Source of the DNA: JACCYJ01 sp038198775
GTDB lineage: Bacteria; Actinomycetota; Actinomycetes; Propionibacteriales; Nocardioidaceae
NCBI GenBank assembly: GCA_038198775.1
Contig: JBBPZV010000032.1
Location: 1 to 64,000, forward strand
Direction: 5' to 3'
Length of the DNA: 64,000 nucleotides
Shown one piece after another: positions 1 to 7,726 of the stretch; position 1 is the first letter of the stretch, and the number at the start of each line of letters is the position of its first letter. Made by a program: the position numbers and the translations under genes. The notes beneath the pieces are model-generated. The model searched no databases and was not told the origin of the DNA. It saw only the letters and a program-made list of their open reading frames with translations.

Positions 1-95
1 CCGCGCAGCAGCCGCAACACCACATCAGTCTTCTTGTTCGCCGACCACCGCATCTCCCGACGCTGATCGGCGCTCTGCTCGGTCATAACGGCCAT
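1..95 (-). CDS. Transposase-like helix-turn-helix protein, N-terminal part only
   Basis: The gene runs off the left edge; only the first 31 or so residues are visible. They begin MAVMTEQSADQRREMRWSAN and continue KKTDVVLRLLRG. A basic RRW-SA--K--VVLRLLRGE pattern is typical of the N-terminal helix-turn-helix part of IS3-type OrfA transposases as I know them, so this may be the start of an insertion-sequence gene. The start at 95 is chosen because a GAAGGGTG ribosome-binding site lies about 5 bases upstream; an in-frame ATG at 86 is an alternative. The family call is from memory of the motif and rests on a short stretch. No terminal inverted repeat is visible to the right, so I cannot delimit an element. 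Confidence 0.5.
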   Translation of the reverse strand, partial: MAVMTEQSADQRREMRWSANKKTDVVLRLLR

Positions 96-297
96 GGTCA
101 CCCTTCACTATCAGGTGTCCAAGAACCCCGGGTGCGGTGGAGGGTCCCCCAGCTGTTGGGCTAGCGGTGCTGCCCGAAGAATCTCCTCGGAGTTTGCGCC
201 CGAGCCACGTCCTGCACGGCTGGCACGAGTCTACGGTTCCGCGGTGCGACGTCTAAGGTTCCGCGGCGGACATCGTCTGCAGCGCACGCGACTCCGT

Positions 298-1551
298 CTA
301 TGTCGGTGCTCGCACGGCGCGGAAGGAGGTTGCGCCGAGCCCGGCCGCGACGAGTGTGAAGATCACGGCCGCCAGCACCAGCATGGGCCGGATCCCCCAG
401 GCGTCGGCGAGGATCCCGGCGGTCGGCGCGATGATCACGACAACCGCACGGTTGAGCGAACGCAGGGTGGTATTCGTCCGGGCCTGCAGCTCGTCCGGCG
501 TGACCAGCTGACGGTAGCTCATCTCGTGGGAGTTGCTGATCCCCATCGCCAGACCGTAGAGGCCCTGTCCGACCACGAGAACCGCAACCGTCCCGGCCGG
601 TGCCATCTTCTGCCCAGCGAGCGATATCGCGATGACGCCGAGGGTCGTGACTAGGTGGCAGACGATGATGGTGCGGCCCGTGCCAAGCCGTCGACCCACC
701 CGGGTGGTGACGGCGGCGCCGAGCACGGCACCGACTCCGCCGGCCGCGCCGACAATGCCGAACTGGAAAGCCGTGAGGTCGAGGGTGCGGAGAACGTAGG
801 GGGCGAGCACGACCCCGACGACCGCGTTACCAACGAACCAGGCATGAGTCGAGAGCGCGAGCGCGGCCAAGCCGGACCCGCGGTAGACCCACTGGACGCC
901 GTCGGCAACCTCGCGTAGGAGCCCCTTTGCGGTGACCCCCTTGCGGGGTGCCGGTTCGTCGAGGTCGATCCGGCGCAGCGTGAGCGCTGAGTACAAGTAG
1001 GTCAGGGAGTCCACGAGGACGGCCATTGGGGCACCGACCGCGGTCACAATCAGCCCGCCGAGCGCGGGGCCCGCGCTCGAGGCCACCGCGTCGGCCCCGT
1101 CGATGCGGGCGTGAGCCGGTTGGAGGTGCCGCGGCTCGACCAGTCGCGGCAGCAGCGACATCGCAGCAGCGACGTTGACCACCGAGGCGGCACCGAAGGC
1201 GAACACGGTCAACAGCAGCGCCGGCAGCGACAGCAGACCAAGCCACCACAGCAAGGGGATGGCCAACAGCAGCACAGCCTGCACCAGATCGGTGCCCACC
1301 ATGAGCGGTAATCGGCGCCTGCCGTCGACGATCGCGCCCATGACGAGCCCGAAGACGAGGTACGGCAGCCATCGGGCGGCATTGAGCCAACCGACGTCCG
1401 CCGCCGAGCCGTGAAGAGTGAGGACCACCAGCGCCTGCAGAGCGAACAGCGTGACATAGGTGCCAAGCCCCGACACCGCGTCCGCTCGCCAGTACCGCAG
1501 GAACGAACCCGAGGGGAAGACAGCGCCGCTCGTCACACTCGTCAGTCTCAC
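298..1551 (-). CDS. MFS-type efflux transporter
   Basis: Integral membrane protein of about 417 residues with roughly 12 hydrophobic segments, resembling the macrolide-efflux-like branch of the major facilitator superfamily. Visible signs are a first helix around GLGTYVTLFALQALVVL, a cytoplasmic loop with MGAIVDGRRRLPLMVGTD (the loop 2-3 signature region), and a central loop rich in Arg/Lys (LRRIDLDEPAPRKG). It would export small molecules, perhaps a drug, by proton antiport; the substrate cannot be read. The start is uncertain: the frame is open to a TTG at 1608, but GTG codons at 1551 or 1536 give the usual short N-terminus. None has a strong ribosome-binding site. It stands alone, with a decayed fragment upstream. 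Confidence 0.8.
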   Translation of the reverse strand: MRLTSVTSGAVFPSGSFLRYWRADAVSGLGTYVTLFALQALVVLTLHGSAADVGWLNAARWLPYLVFGLVMGAIVDGRRRLPLMVGTDLVQAVLLLAIPLLWWLGLLSLPALLLTVFAFGAASVVNVAAAMSLLPRLVEPRHLQPAHARIDGADAVASSAGPALGGLIVTAVGAPMAVLVDSLTYLYSALTLRRIDLDEPAPRKGVTAKGLLREVADGVQWVYRGSGLAALALSTHAWFVGNAVVGVVLAPYVLRTLDLTAFQFGIVGAAGGVGAVLGAAVTTRVGRRLGTGRTIIVCHLVTTLGVIAISLAGQKMAPAGTVAVLVVGQGLYGLAMGISNSHEMSYRQLVTPDELQARTNTTLRSLNRAVVVIIAPTAGILADAWGIRPMLVLAAVIFTLVAAGLGATSFRAVRAPT

Positions 1552-1691
1552 ATCGGCGTTGTGCGACGATTCACGGCGCCAAACCGGCTTCCGCCACCCC
1601 CAGGTCAATGGCCTCGGACCACCACAACCTCAACTCCAGCGCTGTGGTGGGTTACTGGATCCCCGCAGGAGGATGCTCTACCGGCACGTAG

Positions 1692-1990
1692 TTGCATAGC
1701 GGGTCCTTATTGCCGACCTGGCGACGTACAGTCCGACATGGGCGAGCGGGCGGGCCTTCGACCCCTATCTGGTGGCGCCAGACCTTGACACCCCTGCGGA
1801 CGGCCGCGGCCGGGGACTGGCCGGCGCTATACGCAGTGCGGTCAGAGTTGGAGCGAGACGAGGAGTTCTGGCGGGATCTATAGGGGCCGCTGTGGGCTGC
1901 TGCCGCCCGTCAAGTCGGGGACACGTCGGCGGCCGAAGTGCTGGCCGCGTCGGTAACGGGATCGGCCCTCCGCCGGGCTTCACCGGGTCG
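1692..1990 (+). pseudogene. Possible decayed coding fragment with frameshift and internal stop
   Basis: This 418-base gap (1609-2027) has no intact gene, but the plus strand reads like broken protein. From about 1721 one frame gives ASGRAFDPYLVAPDLDT; it then shifts to a second frame giving LRTAAAGDWPALYAVRSELE and RDEEFWRDL. A TAG at 1881-1883 interrupts that frame, which then continues GPLWAAAARQVGDTSAAEVL. The residue composition and the DPYLVAP...DWPAL pattern look protein-like and faintly resemble DUF4034-type proteins, but that is a guess. I infer at least one frameshift and one nonsense change; chance reading in GC-rich DNA is the alternative. Confidence 0.25.
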
Positions 1991-2027
1991 TGAAACGCAA
2001 GGTGTCGCAGTCGGTCGGCCGCCGACT

Positions 2028-2624
2028 TCACCTGGGTACGTCGGCATGTGACGGCACCTGGTTGTTGGCGATGGACGCGCGGTCCGCTTCGCTCAGACCA
2101 GCCGCGGCGAGAATCTCCTGCACCATGGCGCTCTTGCCCTTGCCGTAGTCGTCCAGATCGGCCGCCCTGGCCGCAACCCGCTTCTTCACCGCGGCGTAGC
2201 GCTCCCGCAGCTGCGGGCTGCTGCGAAGCGTTTCCCGGAGCGCAATGTGGTTGCGGAGCAACAGCGACCCTGCCACGACGACGTACGTGTTCGTGCCGGC
2301 CAGCCGCGCCGGCGGTGTGAACGCCCACCGCTGCGGGATCCCCAGCTCCCCGAGCGGCGTGAAGCCGAGAGCCACCAAGGCGTTGGTGGCAGCACCGACG
2401 TCGGGCTCAGCCACCACGATGTCGGCGTCGATGACCGGCTTCGCGGCCAGACCGGGCACCGAGGTGCTCCCCACGTGCTCGATGGCGACGATCGGCACCC
2501 CGGCGGCGGCGAAGGCCTCGCCGTACTCGGTACGCAGGTCCTCGAAACGACGGGTCCACGCGGGGTCGTAGTCGATGACGGTGACGATGGCGCCAACGTA
2601 GGGATCGAGCTCCCGCCCTGTCAC
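2028..2624 (-). CDS. GrpB/UPF0157 family protein (nucleotidyltransferase fold)
   Basis: GrpB-family proteins are small members of the nucleotidyltransferase-fold superfamily of unknown biochemical role; some are fused to dephospho-CoA kinase. Visible here are VTVIDYDPAWTRRFEDLR at the N-terminus and the core IVAIEHVGSTSVPGLAAKPV followed by IDADIVV, where the Gly-Ser and Asp-x-Asp are the family signature. About 198 residues from a GTG at 2624, near the usual length. The open frame extends to 2735, but the extra N-terminus is Arg/Gly-rich and runs through the hairpin at 2690-2718, so the internal GTG is more likely. GTGs at 2636 or 2585 are alternatives. No operon partner. Confidence 0.8.
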   Translation of the reverse strand: MTGRELDPYVGAIVTVIDYDPAWTRRFEDLRTEYGEAFAAAGVPIVAIEHVGSTSVPGLAAKPVIDADIVVAEPDVGAATNALVALGFTPLGELGIPQRWAFTPPARLAGTNTYVVVAGSLLLRNHIALRETLRSSPQLRERYAAVKKRVAARAADLDDYGKGKSAMVQEILAAAGLSEADRASIANNQVPSHADVPR

Positions 2625-2689
2625 ACCAAGGGCCACTCCCCCGCGTGTCGGACCACCGGTGTGAACGGAGGGGCGGTTGTAATGAGTAC

Positions 2690-2718
2690 GGCCCCGCGAA
2701 GTATGAGTTCGCGGGGCC
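2690..2718. repeat. Hairpin copy 1 of a covarying pair
   Basis: Perfect 11-bp inverted repeat GGCCCCGCGAA / TTCGCGGGGCC around a 7-base loop GTATGAG. The same loop and almost the same stem recur at 2832-2864. The two stems differ by one base pair (G-C here, A-T there) changed on both arms, which preserves pairing. No T-run follows on either strand, so a simple intrinsic terminator is not obvious for this copy. Confidence 0.75.
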
Positions 2719-2831
2719 CGCGCATCTGCCCCCACTTCCTGGTGCCGGCCACCTGATCGTCACCTAACGTTGACCGCGGCGTCGTACGGGCGGGGTAGTC
2801 CGGTTCGTCCTGGCGGCGTACACAAAAGGGT

Positions 2832-2864
2832 GAGGCCCCGCAAAGTATGAGTTTGCGGGGCCTC
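2832..2864. repeat. Hairpin copy 2 of a covarying pair; possible minus-strand terminator
   Basis: Perfect 13-bp inverted repeat GAGGCCCCGCAAA / TTTGCGGGGCCTC around the loop GTATGAG, identical to the loop of copy 1. Read on the minus strand it is followed by ACCCTTTTGTG, so it could terminate the minus-strand operon ending at 3115. The compensatory change relative to copy 1 argues that the folded form matters. Confidence 0.75.
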
Positions 2865-3114
2865 GTTTGACGAGTGCGATGTCCTCGTCTCACGGACTTC
2901 CGTCCCGGCTCACCAGCCGCATCACCGGCCGGCCCGAGCAGGTCGCCCCGCCCGGCAATGAGCCTGGACTTCGGTCCGATCCCGAACTCCCGGAGGAGCT
3001 CGTAGGTGATGTTCTATCGGCGGCGAGCCTCACCGCACAAGGGGGTGGCGGCGTTTTTCGGCGACTTTCTGCCCGGGCTCGGCGTGTCCTCCCGACACGC
3101 CGAAAGGCGTTCGG

Positions 3115-3516
3115 TCACCGCCGAGCGCCGGTCCGCCAGAGCCAGGCCAGCCCGACGAGCGGGAGCACGGCGGGGACGTAGCCGTAACCCTGTCCGTAGT
3201 CCGACCACACGGTCGAATCGGTGAACGCTGCAGGGTCTCTCACGCTTGCCGTACCGACGGCGAAGACGCCGACGAGCTCGACCGCGCAGGCCGCCCAGGC
3301 CACCGGGCGCCAGGGCGGTGTGCCCTTGCCCAGCGCCAGTGTCGCGACGAGGTAGACGAGGGCGGCAGCTGCCGAGAGCGCGTACGCCAGCGGTGCCGAG
3401 GCGAACCGGGTGGCGATCTGGACCAGCGACCGAGCCGTCGCCGCCAGCGCGAACGTGGCGTACACGGCGACCAGGACCCGACCTGGCCCCTCCCGGGTGC
3501 TGCGGGGCTCAGCCAC
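3115..3516 (-). CDS. Small integral membrane protein, unknown function
   Basis: About 133 residues with four predicted hydrophobic segments: VLVAVYATFALAATA, LAYALSAAAALVYLVATLAL, WAACAVELVGVFAVG and YVPAVLPLVGLAWLWRTG. A loop DSTVWSDYGQGYGYVP between helices 3 and 4 is distinctive. I do not recognise a named family. The frame is open to 3573, but a GTG at 3514-3516 overlaps the end of the upstream membrane gene by 8 bases and fits the overlapping style of this operon. It is the last gene of a four-gene minus-strand operon (hydrolase, GCS2-like ligase, membrane protein, this gene), so it may form a complex with its upstream neighbour. Confidence 0.65.
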   Translation of the reverse strand: MAEPRSTREGPGRVLVAVYATFALAATARSLVQIATRFASAPLAYALSAAAALVYLVATLALGKGTPPWRPVAWAACAVELVGVFAVGTASVRDPAAFTDSTVWSDYGQGYGYVPAVLPLVGLAWLWRTGARR

Positions 3517-3874
3517 CCGGCGCGGTCCAGATCTCGAGCAGCCGTACCTCCAGCACCGAGGACACCAGGCCACCGAGCGCTAGCACCGCGGTCCCCCACC
3601 GCGTCTTGTCCGAGGCACCCCACAGCACCGATACGACGGGCAGCAGGACAGCGGTGACGAGGTACGCCACGAACGTCACTGTGTCGACGGCCCGCGTGGT
3701 GGCCACGACCGCGACGACGCCGCCGACCAGCTGCGCCACGAGCGCCATCTCCAGCGCTGCCAGCGCATAGAACAACCAATCGCCCAGCGGCCGGTTTCGG
3801 ACGCACTCGAGCGACGCCCAGACGGTGATCGCCAGTGCGGCGAACGCGATCCCCCAGGCAGCGGCAGCGCTCAC
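3509..3874 (-). CDS. Small integral membrane protein, unknown function
   Basis: 121 residues, four hydrophobic segments: AWGIAFAALAITVWA, DWLFYALAALEMALVAQLVG, TFVAYLVTAVLLPVVSVLWGA and WGTAVLALGGLVSSVLEVRL. Short and without recognisable catalytic residues. The ATG at 3874 overlaps the stop of the ligase gene (ATGA), so the two are probably translated together. Paired with the next membrane protein downstream, it looks like a two-subunit membrane unit of unknown role. The link to the ligase is by position only. Confidence 0.7.
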   Translation of the reverse strand: MSAAAAWGIAFAALAITVWASLECVRNRPLGDWLFYALAALEMALVAQLVGGVVAVVATTRAVDTVTFVAYLVTAVLLPVVSVLWGASDKTRWGTAVLALGGLVSSVLEVRLLEIWTAPGG

Positions 3875-4980
3875 CGGTGCTCCCAGCTGTCCTCGGTGCG
3901 CCGACCCAGGTCGGCGACGACGGTGCGAAGGTCGTCGTCATGTGCCGTGGCGACGGCGCGCTGCCGAGCCGCCCCACTCCCCCCGGCGAACAGCTGTTCG
4001 ATGCGCTCGGCGGTCCGGTCCCGGTCCCCCGCCTCGTCGAGGGCACCCGCCACGGCCTGCACCAGCGCCGCGACCGCCTCCCGAGCCGACGCGAGGCGGC
4101 CGGTGACCGGATGGACCAGGTCCCCTCCGAGGCCGTATCGCGCCGCTCGCCACGTCGCCGCCCGCAGCATGTCGGTGCGGACGTCGCGAAGCGGCTCACC
4201 AGCCGCCCAGGCGGCGGCGGCGGAGCTCACCAGCGCACGTCCCAGCGCCGCCAGCAAGACGACGTCCTCCACCTCGGTGCACATATCCGCGGCGCGAATC
4301 TCGAGGGTCGGATACCGCCGCGACGGACGGGCGTCGAAGTAGAGCATGCCGTCATCCAGTGCGGCGCCGGTCTCCTGGAGCGCCGCGGTGGCCCGGCGGT
4401 ACCCCTCGGCGTCCCCGAACGGCTCGGTCGGCCCCGCTGTCGGCCAGCGCTTCCAAACCTGCGCCCGCCAGCTTGCGTAGCCGGTGTCCCGCCCGTACCA
4501 GTACGGCGAGTTGGCGCTGATCGCGAGCAGCACCGGGAACCACGGTCGCATCCGGTCGAACGCCGCCACCGCCTCGTCCTCGCTGGCGACGTCCACATGC
4601 ACGTGCATGCCGCACACCAGCTGGTCGCGCGCGACATCGCCGAAGCGCTCCACCATCGTGCGGTACCGGTCCTTCGGGGTCAGCTCCGGCTGCGGCGCCG
4701 CGAGGACGGGCGTGGCAACCGCGATCGCGACGGCCCCGGCGGCTCGGGCCGCCTCGCCGGCGACGCGGCGGGCCCGACGGATGTCCGCCTCCAAGGCGTC
4801 CATGTCGGGGTGCGCACCGGTGCCGGTCTCCAGCTGCTGCAAGAACAGTTCCTGGTCGACGGCCACGCCCGGCTCGTCGTCGGCCTGCGCCAGCGCCTGG
4901 TGCGACACGGCGGTGAGCCGACCGCTCGCGGGATCGGTGAGCATCAGCTCCTCCTCGACCCCGCAGCGACGGACACTCAC
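3871..4980 (-). CDS. Carboxylate-amine ligase, glutamate-cysteine ligase GCS2 family
   Basis: 369 residues, the usual length for YbdK-type ligases, which join glutamate to an amine such as cysteine using ATP. The N-terminal signature is GVEEELMLTDPASGRLTAVS (the EEE acidic cluster binds metal). CGMHVHVDV, with its paired histidines, and LEIRAADMCTEVEDVV follow in the family order. In actinobacteria such enzymes are annotated as weak glutamate-cysteine ligases; the true substrate is often unknown, so a precise function is inference. It starts at a GTG (4978-4980) that overlaps the stop of the hydrolase gene (GTGA) and its own stop overlaps the next ATG, so it is the second gene of a tightly coupled operon. 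Confidence 0.85.
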   Translation of the reverse strand: MSVRRCGVEEELMLTDPASGRLTAVSHQALAQADDEPGVAVDQELFLQQLETGTGAHPDMDALEADIRRARRVAGEAARAAGAVAIAVATPVLAAPQPELTPKDRYRTMVERFGDVARDQLVCGMHVHVDVASEDEAVAAFDRMRPWFPVLLAISANSPYWYGRDTGYASWRAQVWKRWPTAGPTEPFGDAEGYRRATAALQETGAALDDGMLYFDARPSRRYPTLEIRAADMCTEVEDVVLLAALGRALVSSAAAAWAAGEPLRDVRTDMLRAATWRAARYGLGGDLVHPVTGRLASAREAVAALVQAVAGALDEAGDRDRTAERIEQLFAGGSGAARQRAVATAHDDDLRTVVADLGRRTEDSWEHR

Positions 4981-5624
4981 GACGACACGCGATCAAGCGC
5001 GAGGATGCGTACGGAGACCTCCCGGGTGAGCCGATGCCAGTGCCCCGCCCGGCGCAGCATCGCGTGCCCCGACCCCGTCATCTCGACGTACGACGCGTCG
5101 ACCCCCGACTTGCGCGCCATCTCGACGTACGAACGGCTCGCCGACGCGGAGGTGCGAACGTCGTGGTCGCCGTGGGCAACGACCAGTGTCTTGCCACGGA
5201 GCGACTCGACGGGGGTGCCGGGGGGCAGCCAGGGTGCCAAGGCGATGACCCCGCTGACCGAGCCGTCGTCGGCAACTGCACAGGCCACTCTGCCGCCCAT
5301 CGAGTGACCGACGACGACCAGCGGCACGGGTGCTGCGGCGCTCAGTAGTGCCAGCGCCTTCCTGGCGTCTCGCACCGGATCCGGCTCCGCCCCTCGCCGC
5401 TCGTTCCAGCCCCGGACCCCGTAGCGGAGCAGCCACACCGCGACGCCGCGCGGACCCAGGCGCCGGCCGAGGTCGCGGTGGAGTACAGCCATGCGCAGCC
5501 AGGCGGCGCTGCTGCCGGTGACCCGCTCGGTGCTCGTCTCCTGGCCGCCGTGCAGCAACAGCAGCGCCCCGCGTACTGGCTCGGCGACCCGCGTAGGCCG
5601 AAGGTCGATGTCCACGGCCCTCAT
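4977..5624 (-). CDS. Alpha/beta hydrolase
   Basis: 215-residue cytosolic alpha/beta-hydrolase with the order strand, nucleophile elbow, acid, histidine. LLLLHGG near residues 21-27 is the oxyanion region, GHSMGG holds the nucleophile Ser108, HGDHD gives the acid at about Asp155, and SGHAM supplies His187. It has no lid domain, which suggests a small dienelactone-hydrolase or acyl-esterase-like fold; substrate unknown. It is the first gene of a four-gene minus-strand operon with a GCS2-type ligase, whose GTG overlaps its stop. No signal peptide. Confidence 0.8.
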   Translation of the reverse strand: MRAVDIDLRPTRVAEPVRGALLLLHGGQETSTERVTGSSAAWLRMAVLHRDLGRRLGPRGVAVWLLRYGVRGWNERRGAEPDPVRDARKALALLSAAAPVPLVVVGHSMGGRVACAVADDGSVSGVIALAPWLPPGTPVESLRGKTLVVAHGDHDVRTSASASRSYVEMARKSGVDASYVEMTGSGHAMLRRAGHWHRLTREVSVRILALDRVSS

Positions 5625-5682
5625 GGTTTCATCGCCCCCGAGAGGGCGCCGAACGGGACCCTGCCGGACGGCCCGGAACCGG

Positions 5683-6315
5683 TTAGCTGCTGCCCGCCTG
5701 GTCCTGGACGTTCTGCTTGGACTCCTGTGCCTTTTCGGTCACGTCTTCCTTGGCCGCCTGGGCCTGTCCCTTGACCTCCTGGGTGGCCTCCTGCGCCGTG
5801 GACTTCACCGACTCGGCAGCCTGCTGGGCGGAGCCCTTGAGGTCCTGGGCGACCTCCTGGGCAACACCCTTGGCCTCGTCGGCCACCGACTGCGCCAGGT
5901 CGCTCCCCCGGTCCTTGATCTCCAGACCCGCCTGCTGCTCCACTGACGACGAGGGCAGCAGCGACGACGCCAACCAGCCGACGCCGAACGCGATCAGGCC
6001 GGCGGCGAGGGGGTTGCCTTCAGCGCGCTGGCGCACCGCGTGTGGTGCACCGGCCGCGGTGTCGCTCATCGAAGAGACCGCCGACGACGCCTTGTCCTGG
6101 ACTCCGCTGACGGCTCCCGAGGCCTGGGAGCCCTTGTCCGACGCCGACCCCATTACCTTGTCCTTGACGCCGCTCACCTTGCCGGTCACCCGGCCCTTAG
6201 TGCGCTGGGCGACCTTGGCCGGGTTGACCTTCTCGTTGAGCGTGTCGACGTCGGCGCTCAACGAGGCGCGCGTCTCCTCGATGGACTGGCGGATCTGATC
6301 GGGGTCACTGGTCAT
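5683..6315 (-). CDS. DUF3618 membrane protein with LEA-like tail
   Basis: 210 residues. The N-terminal DPDQIRQSIEETRASLSADV with LNEKVNP is the DUF3618 signature. A single membrane helix follows (AAGLIAFGVGWLASSLL, about residues 115-131). The C-terminal third is a Lys/Gln/Glu/Ala-rich helix of repeated QAAESVKSTAQEATQEVKGQ type, like late-embryogenesis-abundant stress proteins and likely to form a coiled coil or a disordered membrane-hugging helix. It is the last gene of a three-gene operon with a holin-type membrane protein and a Tyr-rich membrane protein. Family members accompany stress operons; exact role unknown. A stress-type promoter upstream of the first gene agrees with a protective role. 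Confidence 0.85.
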   Translation of the reverse strand: MTSDPDQIRQSIEETRASLSADVDTLNEKVNPAKVAQRTKGRVTGKVSGVKDKVMGSASDKGSQASGAVSGVQDKASSAVSSMSDTAAGAPHAVRQRAEGNPLAAGLIAFGVGWLASSLLPSSSVEQQAGLEIKDRGSDLAQSVADEAKGVAQEVAQDLKGSAQQAAESVKSTAQEATQEVKGQAQAAKEDVTEKAQESKQNVQDQAGSS

Positions 6316-6325
6316 CGTCGTCTCC

Positions 6326-6829
6326 TCAGGAATTCGGCTTCAGCGCGGACGGGATCTCGCCGACGGTCTCCACCGTCTGCTCTGGCTTTGGATTGACTTG
6401 CTGCAGGCGGCTGCGACCGAGCACGAACAGCACGGCGGCCGCGATCCCCCACAACACACCCACGATCAGGTGGGCCCAACCCGCACCGATCGGCCCCGAC
6501 AAGGCCCAGGCCAGCGCGAGTGATAGGAACAGCACCAAGAAGTATCCGGCGAGGCCAGCACCGCCCAGCATCCCGGCGCCCTGGGCCGCCTTGGACGCCT
6601 CCTGCTTGATTTCGGCCTTGGCCAACGCGACTTCTTGGCGCATCAGCGTCGAGAGGTCGCGGCTGATGTCGCCCATCAGCTCACCCACGGAGACACCCGA
6701 GGGATCGCGCTGCGGATCCGAGTTGCCGTACGCGGTGGAGCCGGCGTCGGTGCTCGACGACCCGCTCGGCCCGCCGCCGCCGGCCGCGGTGGCTCCGCTG
6801 TTGTCCCAGTTCAGCGTGGGATCGGTCAT
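6326..6829 (-). CDS. Phage holin family (DUF1469-type) membrane protein
   Basis: 167 residues from the ATG at 6827-6829, which overlaps the stop of the upstream gene (ATGA). The first 55 residues are Gly/Ser/Asn-rich and flexible. Then comes VGELMGDISRDLSTLMRQEV followed by ALAKAEIKQEASKA, the classic amphipathic start of this actinobacterial holin-superfamily group, and two membrane helices (AGYFLVLFLSLALAWAL and WAHLIVGVLWGIAAAVLFVLG). Despite the name, chromosomal members near DUF3618 genes are not phage lysis proteins; they are inferred to shape or protect the membrane. Confidence 0.85.
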   Translation of the reverse strand: MTDPTLNWDNSGATAAGGGGPSGSSSTDAGSTAYGNSDPQRDPSGVSVGELMGDISRDLSTLMRQEVALAKAEIKQEASKAAQGAGMLGGAGLAGYFLVLFLSLALAWALSGPIGAGWAHLIVGVLWGIAAAVLFVLGRSRLQQVNPKPEQTVETVGEIPSALKPNS

Positions 6830-7584
6830 CGCTGCGGCTCCCCGGGATCTGTCCAGACGTCGTCTGTTGTGCCGCTGGCCGGCGGGTACGTCCCTCCGGC
6901 GGTCCCCCCGGTGTACGTGTCGCCGGTGTAGGCCTCGCCCGGGTAGGTCTCCCCGGCGTACGACTGCCCGGTCGTGCCGCCCACGTCGGGTGCGTCGTAC
7001 GGGTACTCCCCCTGCGGCGCGACCGGTGGCATCGTGGAGGTCGCCTCGGAGTAGCTGCCCGGGTAGCCGGCGGAGTGCGTACCTCCCGCGGAGTAGCCCC
7101 CGCTGCTGTCGTCCTGGTCCCGCTTGAGGTCCACGCCGGCGCGGGTGGCTCGACCCGCAACGACACCCGCAACGGCGGCGCCGATCAAGAATGTGCCGGG
7201 CTTGCGGCGAGCGAAGTCGCGTACGTCCTCCAGCAGCGAGCCCGGCTCCCGGTCCTCGAGCCAACCGGCGACCGCTGTGACGCGGTCGGCGGCCTGACGC
7301 ACCAGCTGCGAGGCCATACCTTCCTGGTCGCCGCTCGACGCCATGCCGCTGAGCTCGTCACCCAGGGAGCGCAGGTTGCTCGCCGCGCGCTGCTGTTGAC
7401 TGCCCGCCTGCTCGCCAAGCTGGCTCTTGGTCTCCTCGACCAGGTTGCGGGCCTGCGACGTCACCTCGGAGAGCACCTGCTGGCCCTGCTCCTTGGCGGT
7501 ACCCGCCACCTGCCCGGCGCTCTCCTTCGAGCTCTGGGCGAGGTGGCTGGCCTCGGCCTTCGCCGTGTCCTTGGTCTCACTCAT
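6826..7584 (-). CDS. Stress-associated membrane protein with Tyr/Gly-rich repeat tail
   Basis: 252 residues. The first half is a hydrophilic Gln/Ala/Lys helix (SSKESAGQVAGTAKEQGQQV), then a DREPGSLLEDVRDFARRKPG segment and one membrane helix (GTFLIGAAVAGVVAGRAT, about residues 129-146). The last 90 residues are low-complexity with repeated Tyr-x-Gly units (ETYPGEAYTGDTYTGGTAGG), coded by 6900-7000. This layout is common in actinobacterial proteins next to DUF1469 and DUF3618 genes; no enzyme motif is visible. It is the first gene of the operon, 53 bases below a probable stress promoter. The Tyr-rich tail could mediate self-association; that is inference. Confidence 0.75.
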   Translation of the reverse strand: MSETKDTAKAEASHLAQSSKESAGQVAGTAKEQGQQVLSEVTSQARNLVEETKSQLGEQAGSQQQRAASNLRSLGDELSGMASSGDQEGMASQLVRQAADRVTAVAGWLEDREPGSLLEDVRDFARRKPGTFLIGAAVAGVVAGRATRAGVDLKRDQDDSSGGYSAGGTHSAGYPGSYSEATSTMPPVAPQGEYPYDAPDVGGTTGQSYAGETYPGEAYTGDTYTGGTAGGTYPPASGTTDDVWTDPGEPQR

Positions 7585-7644
7585 GGGGTCTCCGTGACAT
7601 AGCTCATGCCCACGTCATCGGCGCGGGTCGTTTCGGTTCAGCGA

Positions 7645-7669
7645 GTACCCCCCACCCTGTCTTGGAAAC
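7645..7669 (-). promoter_or_regulatory. Stress sigma factor (SigB/SigF-type) promoter
   Basis: On the minus strand GTTTCC (7669-7664) and GGGTAC (7650-7645) are separated so that GTTT and GGGTA lie 15 bases apart, the consensus of SigB/SigF-group general-stress promoters in actinobacteria. The predicted transcript would start near 7637 and run 53 bases to the ATG at 7584. The operon it serves encodes LEA-like and membrane-protecting proteins, which fits stress induction. It lies in the divergent gap with aminopeptidase N. Confidence 0.65.
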
Positions 7670-7726
7670 GTAAGGACCGCCACCTGGGGCGTCGAGAGCA
7701 CCGCAAGTTCACCGTAGAGTGTCCGG

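Larger units (their letters stand above)
2625..3114. other. Gene-poor stretch between GrpB and the membrane-protein operon
   Basis: No convincing gene. It contains the two paired hairpins described separately and, on the minus strand at about 2890-3020, a short protein-like reading ITYELLREFGIGPKSRLIAG that is not part of a complete frame and may be the tail of a lost gene. I see no tRNA or insertion-sequence end. Confidence 0.4.

Noticed and set aside
2741..2840. Possible tRNA or integron-type site between the hairpins (GGTTCGTCC and TAACGTTGA)
   Set aside because: No cloverleaf can be drawn and no integrase is nearby.
2621..2893. Minus-strand open frame spanning the two hairpins
   Set aside because: Composition is Arg/Pro-rich, it has no recognisable domain, and the covarying hairpins explain the sequence better.
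6326..6829. Prophage holin
   Set aside because: No phage genes around it; the DUF3618 context points to a chromosomal stress operon.
6900..7000. Short repeats that might be a CRISPR or tandem DNA repeat
   Set aside because: They are in-frame codons of the Tyr/Gly-rich tail, irregular in length, without spacers.
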